In this document: positions 26,766 to 35,374 of the stretch, one piece after another | How positions within the stretch are numbered: position 1 is the stretch's first letter | Layout of the letters: the number at the start of each line of letters is the position of its first letter | NCBI GenBank assembly: GCA_965217745.1 | Contig: OZ244565.1 | Coordinates: 5,084,001 to 5,148,000, forward strand | Direction: 5' to 3' | From: Bog-105 sp965217745 | GTDB taxonomy: Bacteria > Acidobacteriota > Terriglobia > Bryobacterales > Bryobacteraceae | DNA length: 64,000 nucleotides | Translations under genes and position numbers: made by a program | The notes under the pieces: model-generated | What the model was told of the DNA's origin: nothing | Database searches by the model: none | Seen by the model: the letters and a program-made list of their open reading frames with translations, nothing else

Positions 26766-27334
26766 TTACTGCGGAAGGCCGCAACCGGTCTTGATGCTGT
26801 TATTCCACACAGGCACTGTGTGCAAATCGGAATGGCTTTCCGACCCCAGCATGACATTCGTGGCGTAATAGGCTAACTTTGCGCTGAACCACCAAAAGGA
26901 AGCGTCCGCCTCGTAAAAAGCCACTTGTGCCGCATCATATGCTGCGTCGTCCCAAAAATTGTTGTACAGATCGATGGCCTCCTGCTCCAGCCAAATGCTG
27001 GTGGAGCACTGATCATAGCTCCAACTGTCGATTTGATAGAGTCCCGCGCCAAGAAATTGGACATAATCTTCAAAGGAAGAAACTTGACAGTAGTTGTAAA
27101 AAATAAAGGGGTTTATGTCAGGCAGATCCCAATTCTGGGGCGTCCTCAAGTTGACAAGTTAGTTGATCGGGCGATTTATTCCATAGGATGCAAGTTTCAC
27201 TACATTTCCGCCGTGACTGTGAGCAACAATGGAAAGCGGAATCGCCGGATCGAGATTCAGTCCATTTATAAAATTCTGAAAGTCGCCGCCCCCTCCAAAG
27301 ATATACACATAGGGAAAGACGACGAAGGCATTTG
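26766..27334 (-). pseudogene. Secreted hydrolase, C-terminal part, cut off by an IS3 element
   Basis: Just left of the IS3 element the minus strand reads PNAFVVFPYVYIFGGGGDF, then IPLSIVAHSHGGNVVKLASYGINRP. The GxSxGG-type core (AHSHGGN) is that of an alpha/beta hydrolase. The frame stops at TAA (27159-27161). It continues in the same frame with LVNLRTPQNWDLPDINPF to 26766, so one nonsense codon splits it. Removing the IS and one GATT copy joins 27334 to 28694 and gives ...TYSWNPNAF..., but in a frame different from the upstream half, so further indels exist. The gene is dead. The upstream half is at 28698-29160. Confidence 0.65.
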
Positions 27335-27414
27335 GATTTGACCTTGCCCGAAGGAACTGAGCCACTCTAAACTAGGTTTTCCGAAGCAACGAGAGTTGCG
27401 GAAGGAGAGCAAAG

Positions 27415-27681
27415 GTGAAGAACAGTCGATTTAGTGAAGAGCAGATCATCGGGATTTTAAAGCAGAGCGAAGCGGGAGCAAAGACCGGCGAGTTGTGCCG
27501 GCAACAGGGGATTAGTAGGGCGACATTTTATGGATGGCGCAGCAAGTACGGTGGACTGGAAGTGAGCGAAGCCAAGCGTCTGAAACAGCTGGAGGAAGAG
27601 AACGGAAAGCTGAAGCGGATTGTGGCCGATCAAGCTCTGGATATCACGATGTTGAAGGACCTGGTTGGAAAAAAATGGTAA
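27415..27681 (+). CDS. IS3-family transposase OrfA
   Basis: An 88-residue helix-turn-helix protein. FSEEQIIGILKQSEAGAKTGELCRQQGIS followed by TFYGWRSKYGG is the standard OrfA DNA-binding start. A leucine-zipper-like stretch follows (LKQLEEENGKLKRIVADQALDI). The GTG start at 27415 has GGAG upstream. It ends at TAA (27679-27681), with A7 at 27669-27675 just before. In this family such a run lets ribosomes slip -1 into orfB to make the full transposase OrfAB. Confidence 0.92.
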   Translation: MKNSRFSEEQIIGILKQSEAGAKTGELCRQQGISRATFYGWRSKYGGLEVSEAKRLKQLEEENGKLKRIVADQALDITMLKDLVGKKW

Positions 27682-28613
27682 GCCCGGAGGACAAGAGAGC
27701 GGCGATCGCGCATGTGCGGCAGGTACATGGCGTCAGCGAGCGCCGCGCCTGCGGGCTGATAGGCCAGACGCGATCCACGCAACGGTATCGAGCCAAGACG
27801 AAGGCGGAGGATGGGGTGCGGCGGCGGATTGCCGAGCTGGCGGCAGAGCGTCCTCGCTTTGGCTATCGACGGCTGACCGCACTGCTCAAGCGGGAAGGCG
27901 TACCGGTGTGGCACGGCCGTGTGTATCGCATTGCGAAGGAGCTGCGGCTGCAAGTGCCGCGGCGAAAGCGCAAACGGATGGCCTCCGCTGCGCCAGCGCC
28001 GATAGCGATTACGCGGCCGAATCAACGTTGGGGAATGGACTTCGTTACCGACGGTTTAGCGGACGGACGCAGCTTCCGGGCATTGGCCGTGGTGGATCAC
28101 TACACGCGCGAGTGTCTCGTGATTGAAGTCGATCTGAGCCTCCCCGGAACACGGGTGGTACGGGTATTGGAACGGCTGGCGGAGGAGCGTGGGTTACCCG
28201 AAGCTGTTCGGGTGGACAACGGTCCGGAATTCGTTTGCGCCGCTGTGCGCCACTGGTGCCAACAGAAGAAACTGCAGTTGGACTACATTGCGCCTGGCAA
28301 GCCGATGCAGAATGGGCATATCGAGAGCTTTAACGGGAAGTTTCGAGACGAATGCCTGAATACGCATTGGTTCACAAGTCTACGCCAGGCCAGAACTCAC
28401 ATCGAAAGTTGGAGGATAGACTATAACGAATTTCGACCACATAGCGCGCTGGGGTACGCGACGCCGAACGAGTTTGCGAACAGGAGCAGCGCTTCCTTCG
28501 CCATCGAGATTTTGAGTAACACGACAGCGAAACCGGGTCAAGGCAACCCTAACGGGCTCGCTACGCTCGGCCTTGACCCGGCCCCGCCGTCGTGTGAACG
28601 GCGACTAATATGA
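27675..28613 (+). CDS. IS3-family transposase OrfB (rve integrase domain)
   Basis: About 312 residues from the ATG at 27675, in the -1 frame relative to orfA and overlapping its end by 7 bases. An HTH_21-like start (AERPRFGYRRLTALLKREG) precedes the integrase core. The DDE triad is present: D in WGMDFVTD, D in RVDNGPEF, E in GHIESFNGKFRDECL. The C-terminus is HSALGYATPNEFA, followed by about 40 extra residues that run over a large inverted repeat (28533-28581), so the real useful end may be earlier. It should act mainly as an OrfAB fusion made by frameshifting. Confidence 0.9.
   Translation: MVSPEDKRAAIAHVRQVHGVSERRACGLIGQTRSTQRYRAKTKAEDGVRRRIAELAAERPRFGYRRLTALLKREGVPVWHGRVYRIAKELRLQVPRRKRKRMASAAPAPIAITRPNQRWGMDFVTDGLADGRSFRALAVVDHYTRECLVIEVDLSLPGTRVVRVLERLAEERGLPEAVRVDNGPEFVCAAVRHWCQQKKLQLDYIAPGKPMQNGHIESFNGKFRDECLNTHWFTSLRQARTHIESWRIDYNEFRPHSALGYATPNEFANRSSASFAIEILSNTTAKPGQGNPNGLATLGLDPAPPSCERRLI
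28533..28581. terminator. 12-bp inverted repeat inside the end of orfB
   Basis: CCGGGTCAAGGC (28533-28544) pairs perfectly with GCCTTGACCCGG (28570-28581), with a 25-base loop that itself is GC-rich. It sits in the last codons of orfB, near the right end of the element. It may stop transcription out of the IS or limit entry from outside; this is inferred from the shape alone. Confidence 0.5.
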
Positions 28614-28697
28614 CGGCGAAGGAAAGCTACAAATGAGCTTGGGAATACGTGGAAAACCCAGTTATGACTGGTACAGTTTCCGCGGGCAGGTCAGATT

Positions 28698-29160
28698 CCA
28701 GCTATAGGTAATTGGCTGAGTTCCGAACGTATTGCGGCGGAAATGTCAGAATTGGGATGAACCCAATCCGGACTGTCATCGAATGAGCCATTTACCAGGA
28801 CGGTAACTCCGCCAGCGGTGATCGGTCGAACCCAGAAATGGAGCGCTGGCCCGACCTGCAATCCTCCCACGTACCAAGTCTGCTCGTAGTCTCCTTGGTT
28901 CTGTGGCTCATCATAGCCCTCGACGATGGCGTATCCGTTTGCATTCGTATTCCAAAGTCTTGCCAGGTGCAAAATACTCCCAGGCGGCAAACGTAGTCGC
29001 TCACAGGTTGGTTAGGAGGGCCGTTGGTGATTTCGTAACGATAGTGGTCGCCTATGTAGAAGTTAGGCGTTAGACTCGGTCGATCCGCGTTATTAATTGT
29101 GAGGGTTTGGGAGTAAAGAGCTCCGGCACCAAGCACGAACACCACGATTAATTGCCGCAT
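28698..29160 (-). pseudogene. Secreted hydrolase, N-terminal part, separated by the IS3 element
   Basis: From the ATG at 29160 there is a signal peptide (MRQLIVVFVLGAGALYSQ) and a domain opening LTINNADRPSLTPNFYIGDHYRYEITNGPPNQPV. This opening is a common secreted N-terminal domain in Acidobacteria. The frame shifts near 28990: the natural continuation (PPGSILHLARLWNTNANGYAIVEG, then ALHFWVRPITAGG and PDWVHPNSDIS) is in a neighbouring frame. It ends at the IS3 boundary. With 26766-27334 it forms one former gene. Upstream, 29161-29391 has an AT-rich stretch with a repeated AGTACTAG (29279 and 29307) and no gene I can support. Confidence 0.6.
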
Positions 29161-29391
29161 CGATATTGGAAATATCACTTTAACTCTCCTTAGTTCTGCT
29201 AAACGTGCTGCTAGTAGTTCAGAACTTAAACTGGAATTGAGGAAATTGCAATCCCAATAACGAAATTATTGCTGAATTCAGTACTAGTTCGAAAGTTATG
29301 GTTTTAAAGTACTAGAACTTCGATGGATTCACCTGCGCTGAAATCAGTTTTTTCTTTCAGAGATCCGTGGTTTTAATAACCCGGGTACTCA

Positions 29392-30141
29392 ATGAGATTT
29401 AGCCGCGTTTTCCAGCTGTTAAGAACCACATGTTGCTGCCTGTCTTTGCCTTTGGCCGCCCACTCGGCTCCGATGCTGCAGCCTGTCATTTATTCTGCCG
29501 CCTACGGACCTGGCAATTCCCCGATCACTTTCGCCACCACACAGCCGATTGCTTTGGATACTGCTGTAGCTGCCGGGCCAACTGTTATCGACGTCTCGTT
29601 GCGGGCCAGCTCGTCAGGCGCGTCCGCTAGCATAGCGGTTCCGCCCTGGAACGTCACCAGCCCGCCGACGGCCGGATCAATCATCGCAGCTGCCGTCGGA
29701 ACCAGCTTCCAGGTGATGGCGATCTCGTCAGATGGCGCCGCTTCGCCGCCGCGCCAGATTCCAGTTTTGTTCAAAGCCATTACGACAAGCTCTTGCCAAA
29801 CGGGAACTTCCTCTGGCTTGCGCATCAGGGCTGGCTCCGAAACATTGAATATTGATTGTTCGGACTCGCCCGAGTTCGGCATTCCGCTTCTGCTCACTCC
29901 CGAAATCCCGATTTATGTACAGCTAACGGCTATTGCCTCGGGCGGAACCAGCCCAAATTCTTTAGGAACCGCGTCGATCTCTCTTGGCAATCCCGCTTTT
30001 TTCGTAGATCCGGAATTCGCATCCGGCTATTCGCTGCTGTTTAGTCCAGGCTATACTTCCGTGCCGACCGAGACGCCTGAGCCTTCGACTTTGGTGCTAG
30101 TCGCATCGGCCCTCGCCATAGGTTGGAAACGCTTACGGTGA
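29392..30141 (+). CDS. PEP-CTERM exported protein
   Basis: A 249-residue protein with a leader (LLRTTCCCLSLPLAAHSA) and a low-complexity, Ser/Thr/Ala-rich body. A standard PEP-CTERM tail follows: PEPSTLVLVASALAIGWKRLR (PEP near residue 229, hydrophobic helix, basic end). Proteins with this tail are cleaved and anchored by an exosortase; no exosortase is in the window. The body matches no family I recognise. It is alone, between the decayed hydrolase and the esterase copy. Confidence 0.8.
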   Translation: MRFSRVFQLLRTTCCCLSLPLAAHSAPMLQPVIYSAAYGPGNSPITFATTQPIALDTAVAAGPTVIDVSLRASSSGASASIAVPPWNVTSPPTAGSIIAAAVGTSFQVMAISSDGAASPPRQIPVLFKAITTSSCQTGTSSGLRIRAGSETLNIDCSDSPEFGIPLLLTPEIPIYVQLTAIASGGTSPNSLGTASISLGNPAFFVDPEFASGYSLLFSPGYTSVPTETPEPSTLVLVASALAIGWKRLR

Positions 30142-30296
30142 TCGTTCGCTTAGAAGTTACAAGTCTTAGCCGCAACATGAGTCCGATTTTTCATGCTTGG
30201 CTTGCCCTTATTCTTTTTTCTCCACCAGCGCAACTTTTAATCTTCGGGCTTTTTTAAAATCGCGGTCCGGCCGGTGCGCCGCCATATAATGCAGCG

Positions 30297-31445
30297 ATGG
30301 GAAGACGTGTTACTCGACGGCAGTTCAGTTTATCGGCAAGCGCGATAGCAGCATCAGCTCAAACGCGGACGAATGAAAGGCCGGGCGAAGAGAATCACTC
30401 GAAGGTGAATGACCTTCCTGATGCGGATCTCGATCCGGTGCGTTGGACTCTGGAACGCTACGAGTCAGCGCCTCTTCGGCTTACTTTTGAGGCCACCAAT
30501 CGAGCGGAAGCAGAACGATGGCAGCAGGAACTCCGCGCCAAGTTGACCGGCTTACTGGGCGGGTTTCCGCAAAGAAGCGCTCTCAACCCTCGCGTTATCT
30601 CGACCTCAGAATTTCCAAGCTATCGCCGTGAGCAAGTGATCTTCTATAGCCGGCCTGGTTTGGCCGTGCTGGCTTATCTTCTGCTTCCCAAAGCACCGAA
30701 GCGGCCGCTTGCCTCAGTCATTGCCATACCTGGCCATGGCCGGGGCGTGAACGACATCGTGGGCATCGATGAGCAAGGCACCGAGCGAAGCGGCAAGCCC
30801 GGTTATCAGCATGACTTCGCTCTTCAGGCGGTGGAACAAGGGCTGGCGGTGGTCGCTATCGAGCCGATGGCATTCGGATATCGAAGAGATTCCAAGACCA
30901 AAGCCAAGGGCGCAAACGCTACCGCGTGCCAGCCTGCCGCCGGTTCGGCACTGCTGTTAGGCGAAACCATGATCGGCTGGCGGGTCTGGGATGTGATGCG
31001 CGCTGTTGACTGGATGGAGACCCGGCCGGAACTGGATAAAGCACGAATTGGATGCATGGGAATTTCAGGAGGAGGCACTTGCACACAATTCGCCGCGGCG
31101 CTAGATCCGCGGATTAAGGCAGTTCTGGTGAGCGGCTACCTGAACACGTTTCGTGACAGCATCATGAGCATCTCTCACTGCATTGATAATTACGTCCCGG
31201 GAATTTTGAATTGGGCCGAGAATTACGATGTAGCCGGATTGATCGCGCCCCGGCCGTTTTTCTCAGAGGGCGGGAATCACGATCCTATCTTTCCCGTCGA
31301 AGCCACGCGCGAGAGTTTTGCCCGGGTGAAGAAAGTCTACGAAGTGTTCGGAGCTCCCGATCGGGCCCAGCAGGAGATCTTCGAGGGCAAGCACGTTTTT
31401 CACGGAGCGCGCGGTTTGCCGTTTTTGGCCCAGGCGCTCGCTTAG
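30297..31445 (+). CDS. Alpha/beta hydrolase, acetyl-esterase-like, with Tat signal
   Basis: A 382-residue exported esterase. The twin-arginine leader is VTRRQFSLSASAIAAS. The nucleophile elbow GISGGGTC has Ser as the probable catalytic residue (GCMGISGGGT). Other family features are IAIPGHGRGVNDIVG, LAVVAIEPMAFGYRR, DWMETRPELD and APRPFFSEGGNHDPIFPV with the acid, and a late His (GKHVFHGA). These fit the dienelactone-hydrolase / acetyl xylan esterase-like group. A broken copy of its first third lies at 24539-25069. Substrate not deducible. Confidence 0.85.
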   Translation: MGRRVTRRQFSLSASAIAASAQTRTNERPGEENHSKVNDLPDADLDPVRWTLERYESAPLRLTFEATNRAEAERWQQELRAKLTGLLGGFPQRSALNPRVISTSEFPSYRREQVIFYSRPGLAVLAYLLLPKAPKRPLASVIAIPGHGRGVNDIVGIDEQGTERSGKPGYQHDFALQAVEQGLAVVAIEPMAFGYRRDSKTKAKGANATACQPAAGSALLLGETMIGWRVWDVMRAVDWMETRPELDKARIGCMGISGGGTCTQFAAALDPRIKAVLVSGYLNTFRDSIMSISHCIDNYVPGILNWAENYDVAGLIAPRPFFSEGGNHDPIFPVEATRESFARVKKVYEVFGAPDRAQQEIFEGKHVFHGARGLPFLAQALA

Positions 31446-31517
31446 AAACCTGATTTCATTTTCCGGGAGAAAAGGACGAGAGGCGAAACCACCTATTAAG
31501 AGGACGATACCGCTTCC

Positions 31518-34034
31518 ATGCGACGTGAGCCTCTTTTCCTTCCCGCACTGGCGCTGGCCTTAGGCATTCTGTTCGCCCATCTGCGCCCCGGCCTGATGCC
31601 GCCTACAGCAGTTCTCTGGATTGCGGCGGGCATCCTTTTTCTGCTGCCGGCTTTCCGGCTATGCGCATCCATCGCCAGCTTCCGGCGCTCGAGCCTGGCG
31701 GCGCTTCTTGCGGCGTGCCTGCTGGCTGGATTGGCGACCGAAAAACAACATCATCAGACCCGGCGGCCGCAGCTGAATGCGGAAGACGGCGAGGTTCTGC
31801 TGGTTTCGGGGTGCGTCTCGAATCCGCCGGTGTTTTCGCCCGACCGGGAACAGTTCACGCTCGACCTTTCACCAACCGCATCGGCGAGGATTTCGGTCAG
31901 GCTTCGTGATGACGCCACTCTTCCCCTGCGATACGGCGACAAAGTAGAGGCAACTGCAAAGATGCGGACGCCCCGGAACTTCGGCAACCCGGGCGCATTC
32001 GATTATGCGGGCTATCTCGCGGCGCAACACATTTACTGGACTGGTTCGGTCTCGAGCCTGCAGGACCTGCACAGACTTCCCGGGCACTGCGGCTCGCCGA
32101 TGGTGCGCGCGCTGTTCGACGTCCGGACCTGGTCTCTGGCCCGCCTGCGAGGGCTGTATCCCAAAGATCCGCACACTGCAGCGCTGCTGGCGGCCACCCT
32201 GCTGGGCGAGACCAGCGGAGTAGAGAAGCGCTGGACCAGCGATTTCCGCGTCACTGGCACTTACCATGCGCTGGTCATCTCCGGCCAGCACGTTTCCGTA
32301 TTGGCCACTACGCTGCTCTTGCTGCTACGGATCCTGCGTTTCCGCCGGCTGCAGGCGCTCGGCCTGGCGGTGGTTGCCTGCTGGATGTATGCCTTCATCT
32401 CCGGCTTTACGGCCCCAGTGGTCCGCGCCGCGGGAGCTTTCACGTTGTTTCTGATCGCCAGTTATTGTTTCCGCCGGCTGCGCGTGCTTAACGTGCTCGC
32501 GCTGGTGGCGCTGGTGTATCTGATTCTGATGCCGCACCAGCTTTTCGATCCCAGCTTCCAGCTCTCGTTTCTTTCCGCCGCAGCTATCGCCGCTTTCGCC
32601 ATTCCGCTGATGGAGAGCACCACCGCTCCGCTGCGCGCTTCCGTGAAACGCTTTGATCAACAAGCCTATGCGGCGCAATTGGAACCCGCCGCCGCGCAGT
32701 GGCGCGTAGAGCTCCATTTGCTCGCCGCAACGTTTCGCCAATGGACCGGAATCAGCAGACTTTGGACCGACCGGACGTTTCCGCCAGCTGTGTACGTAGT
32801 CACGTTCGCGCTGGAAGCGATTGCGGTTTCGGCGTGCGTACAATTCGGGCTGGCGCTGCCGATGATCAGTTACTTTCATCGTCTTTCCATAACCGGACTC
32901 TCGGCCAATATCGTGGTGATTCCTTTGCTTTCCGCCGTAGTGCCATTGGGTTTTCTCGCGATTGCCACCGGCTGGGCGCCGATTGCGATGCTGACCCGCA
33001 TCCCGCTGCATTGGGCAGAAGCCATCGCCACCTGGCATGCCCGCTTCGAGCCTTCCTATCGCATCGCGGCGATTCCCCTGGGAGTGGCCCTGGCGTTCGC
33101 GGGAACCCTGGTGCTCTTGGCCTGCACCGCGCGGAAGGCGCGGCAATTTACCATCTATCCCTTAGCCGCGTCGCTGGTCATGTTCGGTATCTTGTGCTGG
33201 CAGCCGTGGGACGCGCAGCTAAAGCTGGGATCGCTAGAGGTGACGGCTATCGACGTGGGCCAGGGCGATAGCCTCTTTTTATCGTTTCCGAACGGAACAA
33301 CCATGCTGGTGGATGCCGGCGGGTTCCCTGGATACGGCAACATGAAACACAAGCCGCAGATGGACATCGGAGAAGATGTCGTTTCTCCCTACCTCTGGGA
33401 ACGCCACATACGCCATCTGGATTACGCGGTCCTCACCCACGGGCATTCCGACCACATGGGCGGCCTACCGGCTATTCTGGACAACTTCCGGCCGCGCGCC
33501 CTCTGGGTGGGCGCCGAGCCCGAAACAGACGAGTGGGACAAGGTGCGAGCACGCGCGAAAGCCGATGGCGTCAAGGTCGTCTCGCTGCGCCGCGGTCTCC
33601 CCGATATCAATTTCGGCGGCGCACGGGTGCGCGTTCTCTCGCCGGCCCCCGACTACCTGCCCGACGCCGCGCCCAGCAATGACGACTCGCTGGTGCTTGA
33701 AGTCACTTATGGGCAGCACCGGGTTCTGCTTACCGGCGATGCCGAAGCTCCGGTTGAAAGCGAGTTGGTGGCAGACCAGATTTTGCGGCCCGTTACCCTG
33801 CTGAAAGTCGGCCATCACGGCAGCAAGACGTCTTCCACCGAGGATTTTCTAGCCGCGCTACAACCCCGCTTTGCGTTCATCTCGGACGGCTTTAAGAATT
33901 CATTCCACCATCCGCATCCAACAGTCGTCGAGAGGCTGAACGAACATCATGTGCAGATGTACCGGACCGATTTGCAGGGGCTCTCAAGCTTTGTCACAGA
34001 CGGCCGGCGGGTTCAACTCACCAGCTTTCATTAG
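31518..34034 (+). CDS. comEC: DNA uptake channel ComEC/Rec2
   Basis: An 838-residue inner-membrane protein for uptake of single-stranded DNA during competence. It begins with a DUF4131-like domain (about residues 30-190). The Competence domain with many helices follows (about 200-510; GETSGVEKRWTSDFRVTGTYHALVISGQHV is the conserved start). The end is a metallo-beta-lactamase-like domain (about 570-800) with HGHSDH at 641-646 and later HHGSKTSS. All three domains and the metal ligands are present. It is followed 36 bases later by the small/HNH gene pair. No other competence gene is nearby. Confidence 0.92.
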   Translation: MRREPLFLPALALALGILFAHLRPGLMPPTAVLWIAAGILFLLPAFRLCASIASFRRSSLAALLAACLLAGLATEKQHHQTRRPQLNAEDGEVLLVSGCVSNPPVFSPDREQFTLDLSPTASARISVRLRDDATLPLRYGDKVEATAKMRTPRNFGNPGAFDYAGYLAAQHIYWTGSVSSLQDLHRLPGHCGSPMVRALFDVRTWSLARLRGLYPKDPHTAALLAATLLGETSGVEKRWTSDFRVTGTYHALVISGQHVSVLATTLLLLLRILRFRRLQALGLAVVACWMYAFISGFTAPVVRAAGAFTLFLIASYCFRRLRVLNVLALVALVYLILMPHQLFDPSFQLSFLSAAAIAAFAIPLMESTTAPLRASVKRFDQQAYAAQLEPAAAQWRVELHLLAATFRQWTGISRLWTDRTFPPAVYVVTFALEAIAVSACVQFGLALPMISYFHRLSITGLSANIVVIPLLSAVVPLGFLAIATGWAPIAMLTRIPLHWAEAIATWHARFEPSYRIAAIPLGVALAFAGTLVLLACTARKARQFTIYPLAASLVMFGILCWQPWDAQLKLGSLEVTAIDVGQGDSLFLSFPNGTTMLVDAGGFPGYGNMKHKPQMDIGEDVVSPYLWERHIRHLDYAVLTHGHSDHMGGLPAILDNFRPRALWVGAEPETDEWDKVRARAKADGVKVVSLRRGLPDINFGGARVRVLSPAPDYLPDAAPSNDDSLVLEVTYGQHRVLLTGDAEAPVESELVADQILRPVTLLKVGHHGSKTSSTEDFLAALQPRFAFISDGFKNSFHHPHPTVVERLNEHHVQMYRTDLQGLSSFVTDGRRVQLTSFH

Positions 34035-34070
34035 AAGAGGGCCTGAAAAGGTTTACTCTAAGAACAGCCG

Positions 34071-34319
34071 ATGATCGCCATTCAGCCTGCCTATCTCGAG
34101 TTCATCGATTTTATCGCGGCGGGCACTACGCCGGAACAGATCATCGCATTTCGTCTCTCGCCTGCCGCACAGGAGCAAGTTGAAGAGCTAATCGCCCGGG
34201 AGAAAGACGGAGAGCTTTCTCCAGAAGAAAAAGCGGAGTTGGATCATTTATTTGAACTCGAACACATCTTTCGGATGACTAAAGCACGAGCGAGACAGAT
34301 CTTAGCGCGTGCCCGGTGA
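34071..34319 (+). CDS. Small protein, partner of HNH gene (second copy)
   Basis: An 82-residue protein related to the 77-residue one at 10808-11041, with RLSPAAQEQVEELIAREK, ELSPEEKAELDHLFELEHIF, and a basic tail (KARARQILARAR). Both have a middle with LTEAEQAELD or LSPEEKAELD. The stop overlaps the GTG start of the HNH gene by 11 bases, a sign of translational coupling. Its own frame is intact although the HNH partner is split by an insertion. Function unknown. Confidence 0.75.
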   Translation: MIAIQPAYLEFIDFIAAGTTPEQIIAFRLSPAAQEQVEELIAREKDGELSPEEKAELDHLFELEHIFRMTKARARQILARAR

Positions 34320-34406
34320 AATATCTGAGATCATCCGGAAAGAGGTAGTCTCTCGGGCGAAGAATTGTTGTGAATACTGCCTTTATCCGGCTGAAGAGTC
34401 CTTGCT
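34309..34406 (+). pseudogene. HNH endonuclease gene, 5' part, interrupted by IS21-family element
   Basis: GTG at 34309 opens MPGEISEIIRKEVVSRAKNC, then CEYCLYPAEESLL. CxxC followed by a CEYC motif is the typical start of small HNH nucleases with a zinc ribbon. The reading ends at the insertion site. Removing the IS (34407-37008) and one CTTGCT copy rejoins the gene in frame as ...AEESLLSRLVDHIVSRKHGGTSD, which restores the catalytic HNH segment. Confidence 0.85.
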
Positions 34407-34603
34407 TGATTGTGATGCTCCGGCGTGGCCCACTTGTGATGGGCAGATTTGGCCCACCTGGGTAGTTTCTAGTTTGCCCCATTTCCAACCAGAGTTGTTG
34501 ATGACCGCTCCGGTGGGAGTGGAGCTTGGCGACGCCCGGGAGGGCGGCGCGTTTCAAGCGGAACGGACGCCGGGGCGGTCATCATGCGGCGACCCGGCAG
34601 CTC

Positions 34604-35374
34604 TCATCTCTTTTTCCTCCCTTCCATAGTTCGCTTGAACCGGAACGATTCGGTGCCGGTTTCGATGATGTGAGCGCGGTCCGTCACTCGGTCCAGCAGC
34701 GCCTTGCAGAGCCGTGGATTGGGAAACACCGTGGTCCATTCGGAAAATGGCAGATTCGTAGTGACGATCAATGCGGCTCGTTCAGCCCGGTCTGAGATTA
34801 CCTGGAATAGGAACTCAGCGCCGATATCGGCCAGCGGGACGTAGCCCACTTCGTCCAACGCGATGAGGTCGTATCTCATCCATCGCATCATCAGCCGTTT
34901 CACTTGGCCGTTCTGTTTGGCTTCGATAAGCTCATTCACCAATGCCGCGGCAGTGATGAATCGAACACGCCGTTTCTGATGGCATGCAGCTAAGCAGAGC
35001 CCGGTGGCCAAGTGGCTTTTACCCGTTCCACAATCGCCAATCAAAACGATGGGTTCACTGCGTTCGATGTAACCGCCCTGCGCTAAATCGCGGATCTTTG
35101 CGGCTGGGATCTGGGGCGCTTTCGCAAAGTCGAACTCATCCAGCGTCTTCAAGCGTGGCAACTGCGCGTCCCGGATACGGTTAGCAATGGCATGACGGTC
35201 GCGCTCTTCACACTCTATTGCCAGCAGCGCTTCCAGGTAGCGCACATGGCTGTGCTGTTCTTTGACGGCCTGTCCGGCTAGCGGAATAAAGTTGGCCGCG
35301 ATGGCCGGTGTGCGCACGATTTTGCAATACTGCCGGATGCTGGCCTGTTCCAACGCCTCTGTCTGGAGATTCAT
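34604..35374 (-). CDS. istB: IS21-family helper ATPase IstB
   Basis: A 256-residue AAA+ ATPase. Walker A is GDCGTGKS (113-120) and Walker B is LIALDEVGY. Other family features are HLATGLCLAACHQKRRVRF, and a C-terminal sensor region with ALLDRVTDRAHIIETG. It acts with IstA to select the target and promote transposition. The ATG overlaps the istA stop by 4 bases (ATGA). Confidence 0.95.
   Translation of the reverse strand: MNLQTEALEQASIRQYCKIVRTPAIAANFIPLAGQAVKEQHSHVRYLEALLAIECEERDRHAIANRIRDAQLPRLKTLDEFDFAKAPQIPAAKIRDLAQGGYIERSEPIVLIGDCGTGKSHLATGLCLAACHQKRRVRFITAAALVNELIEAKQNGQVKRLMMRWMRYDLIALDEVGYVPLADIGAEFLFQVISDRAERAALIVTTNLPFSEWTTVFPNPRLCKALLDRVTDRAHIIETGTESFRFKRTMEGRKKR

Larger units (their letters stand above)
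27339..28693 (+). mobile_element. IS3-family insertion sequence with 4-bp target duplication
   Basis: 1355 bp. The left end TGACCTTGCCCG (27339-27350) and the right end (reverse complement TGACCTGCCCG, ending at 28693) begin inverted repeats that stay similar for about 45 bases, to ...GGTTTTCC. The sequence GATT flanks both sides (27335-27338 and 28694-28697), a 4-base target duplication. Two overlapping genes, orfA and orfB, fill the element. Ends, duplication and DDE motif are all intact, so it may be active. It interrupts a minus-strand secreted hydrolase gene. Confidence 0.92.
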
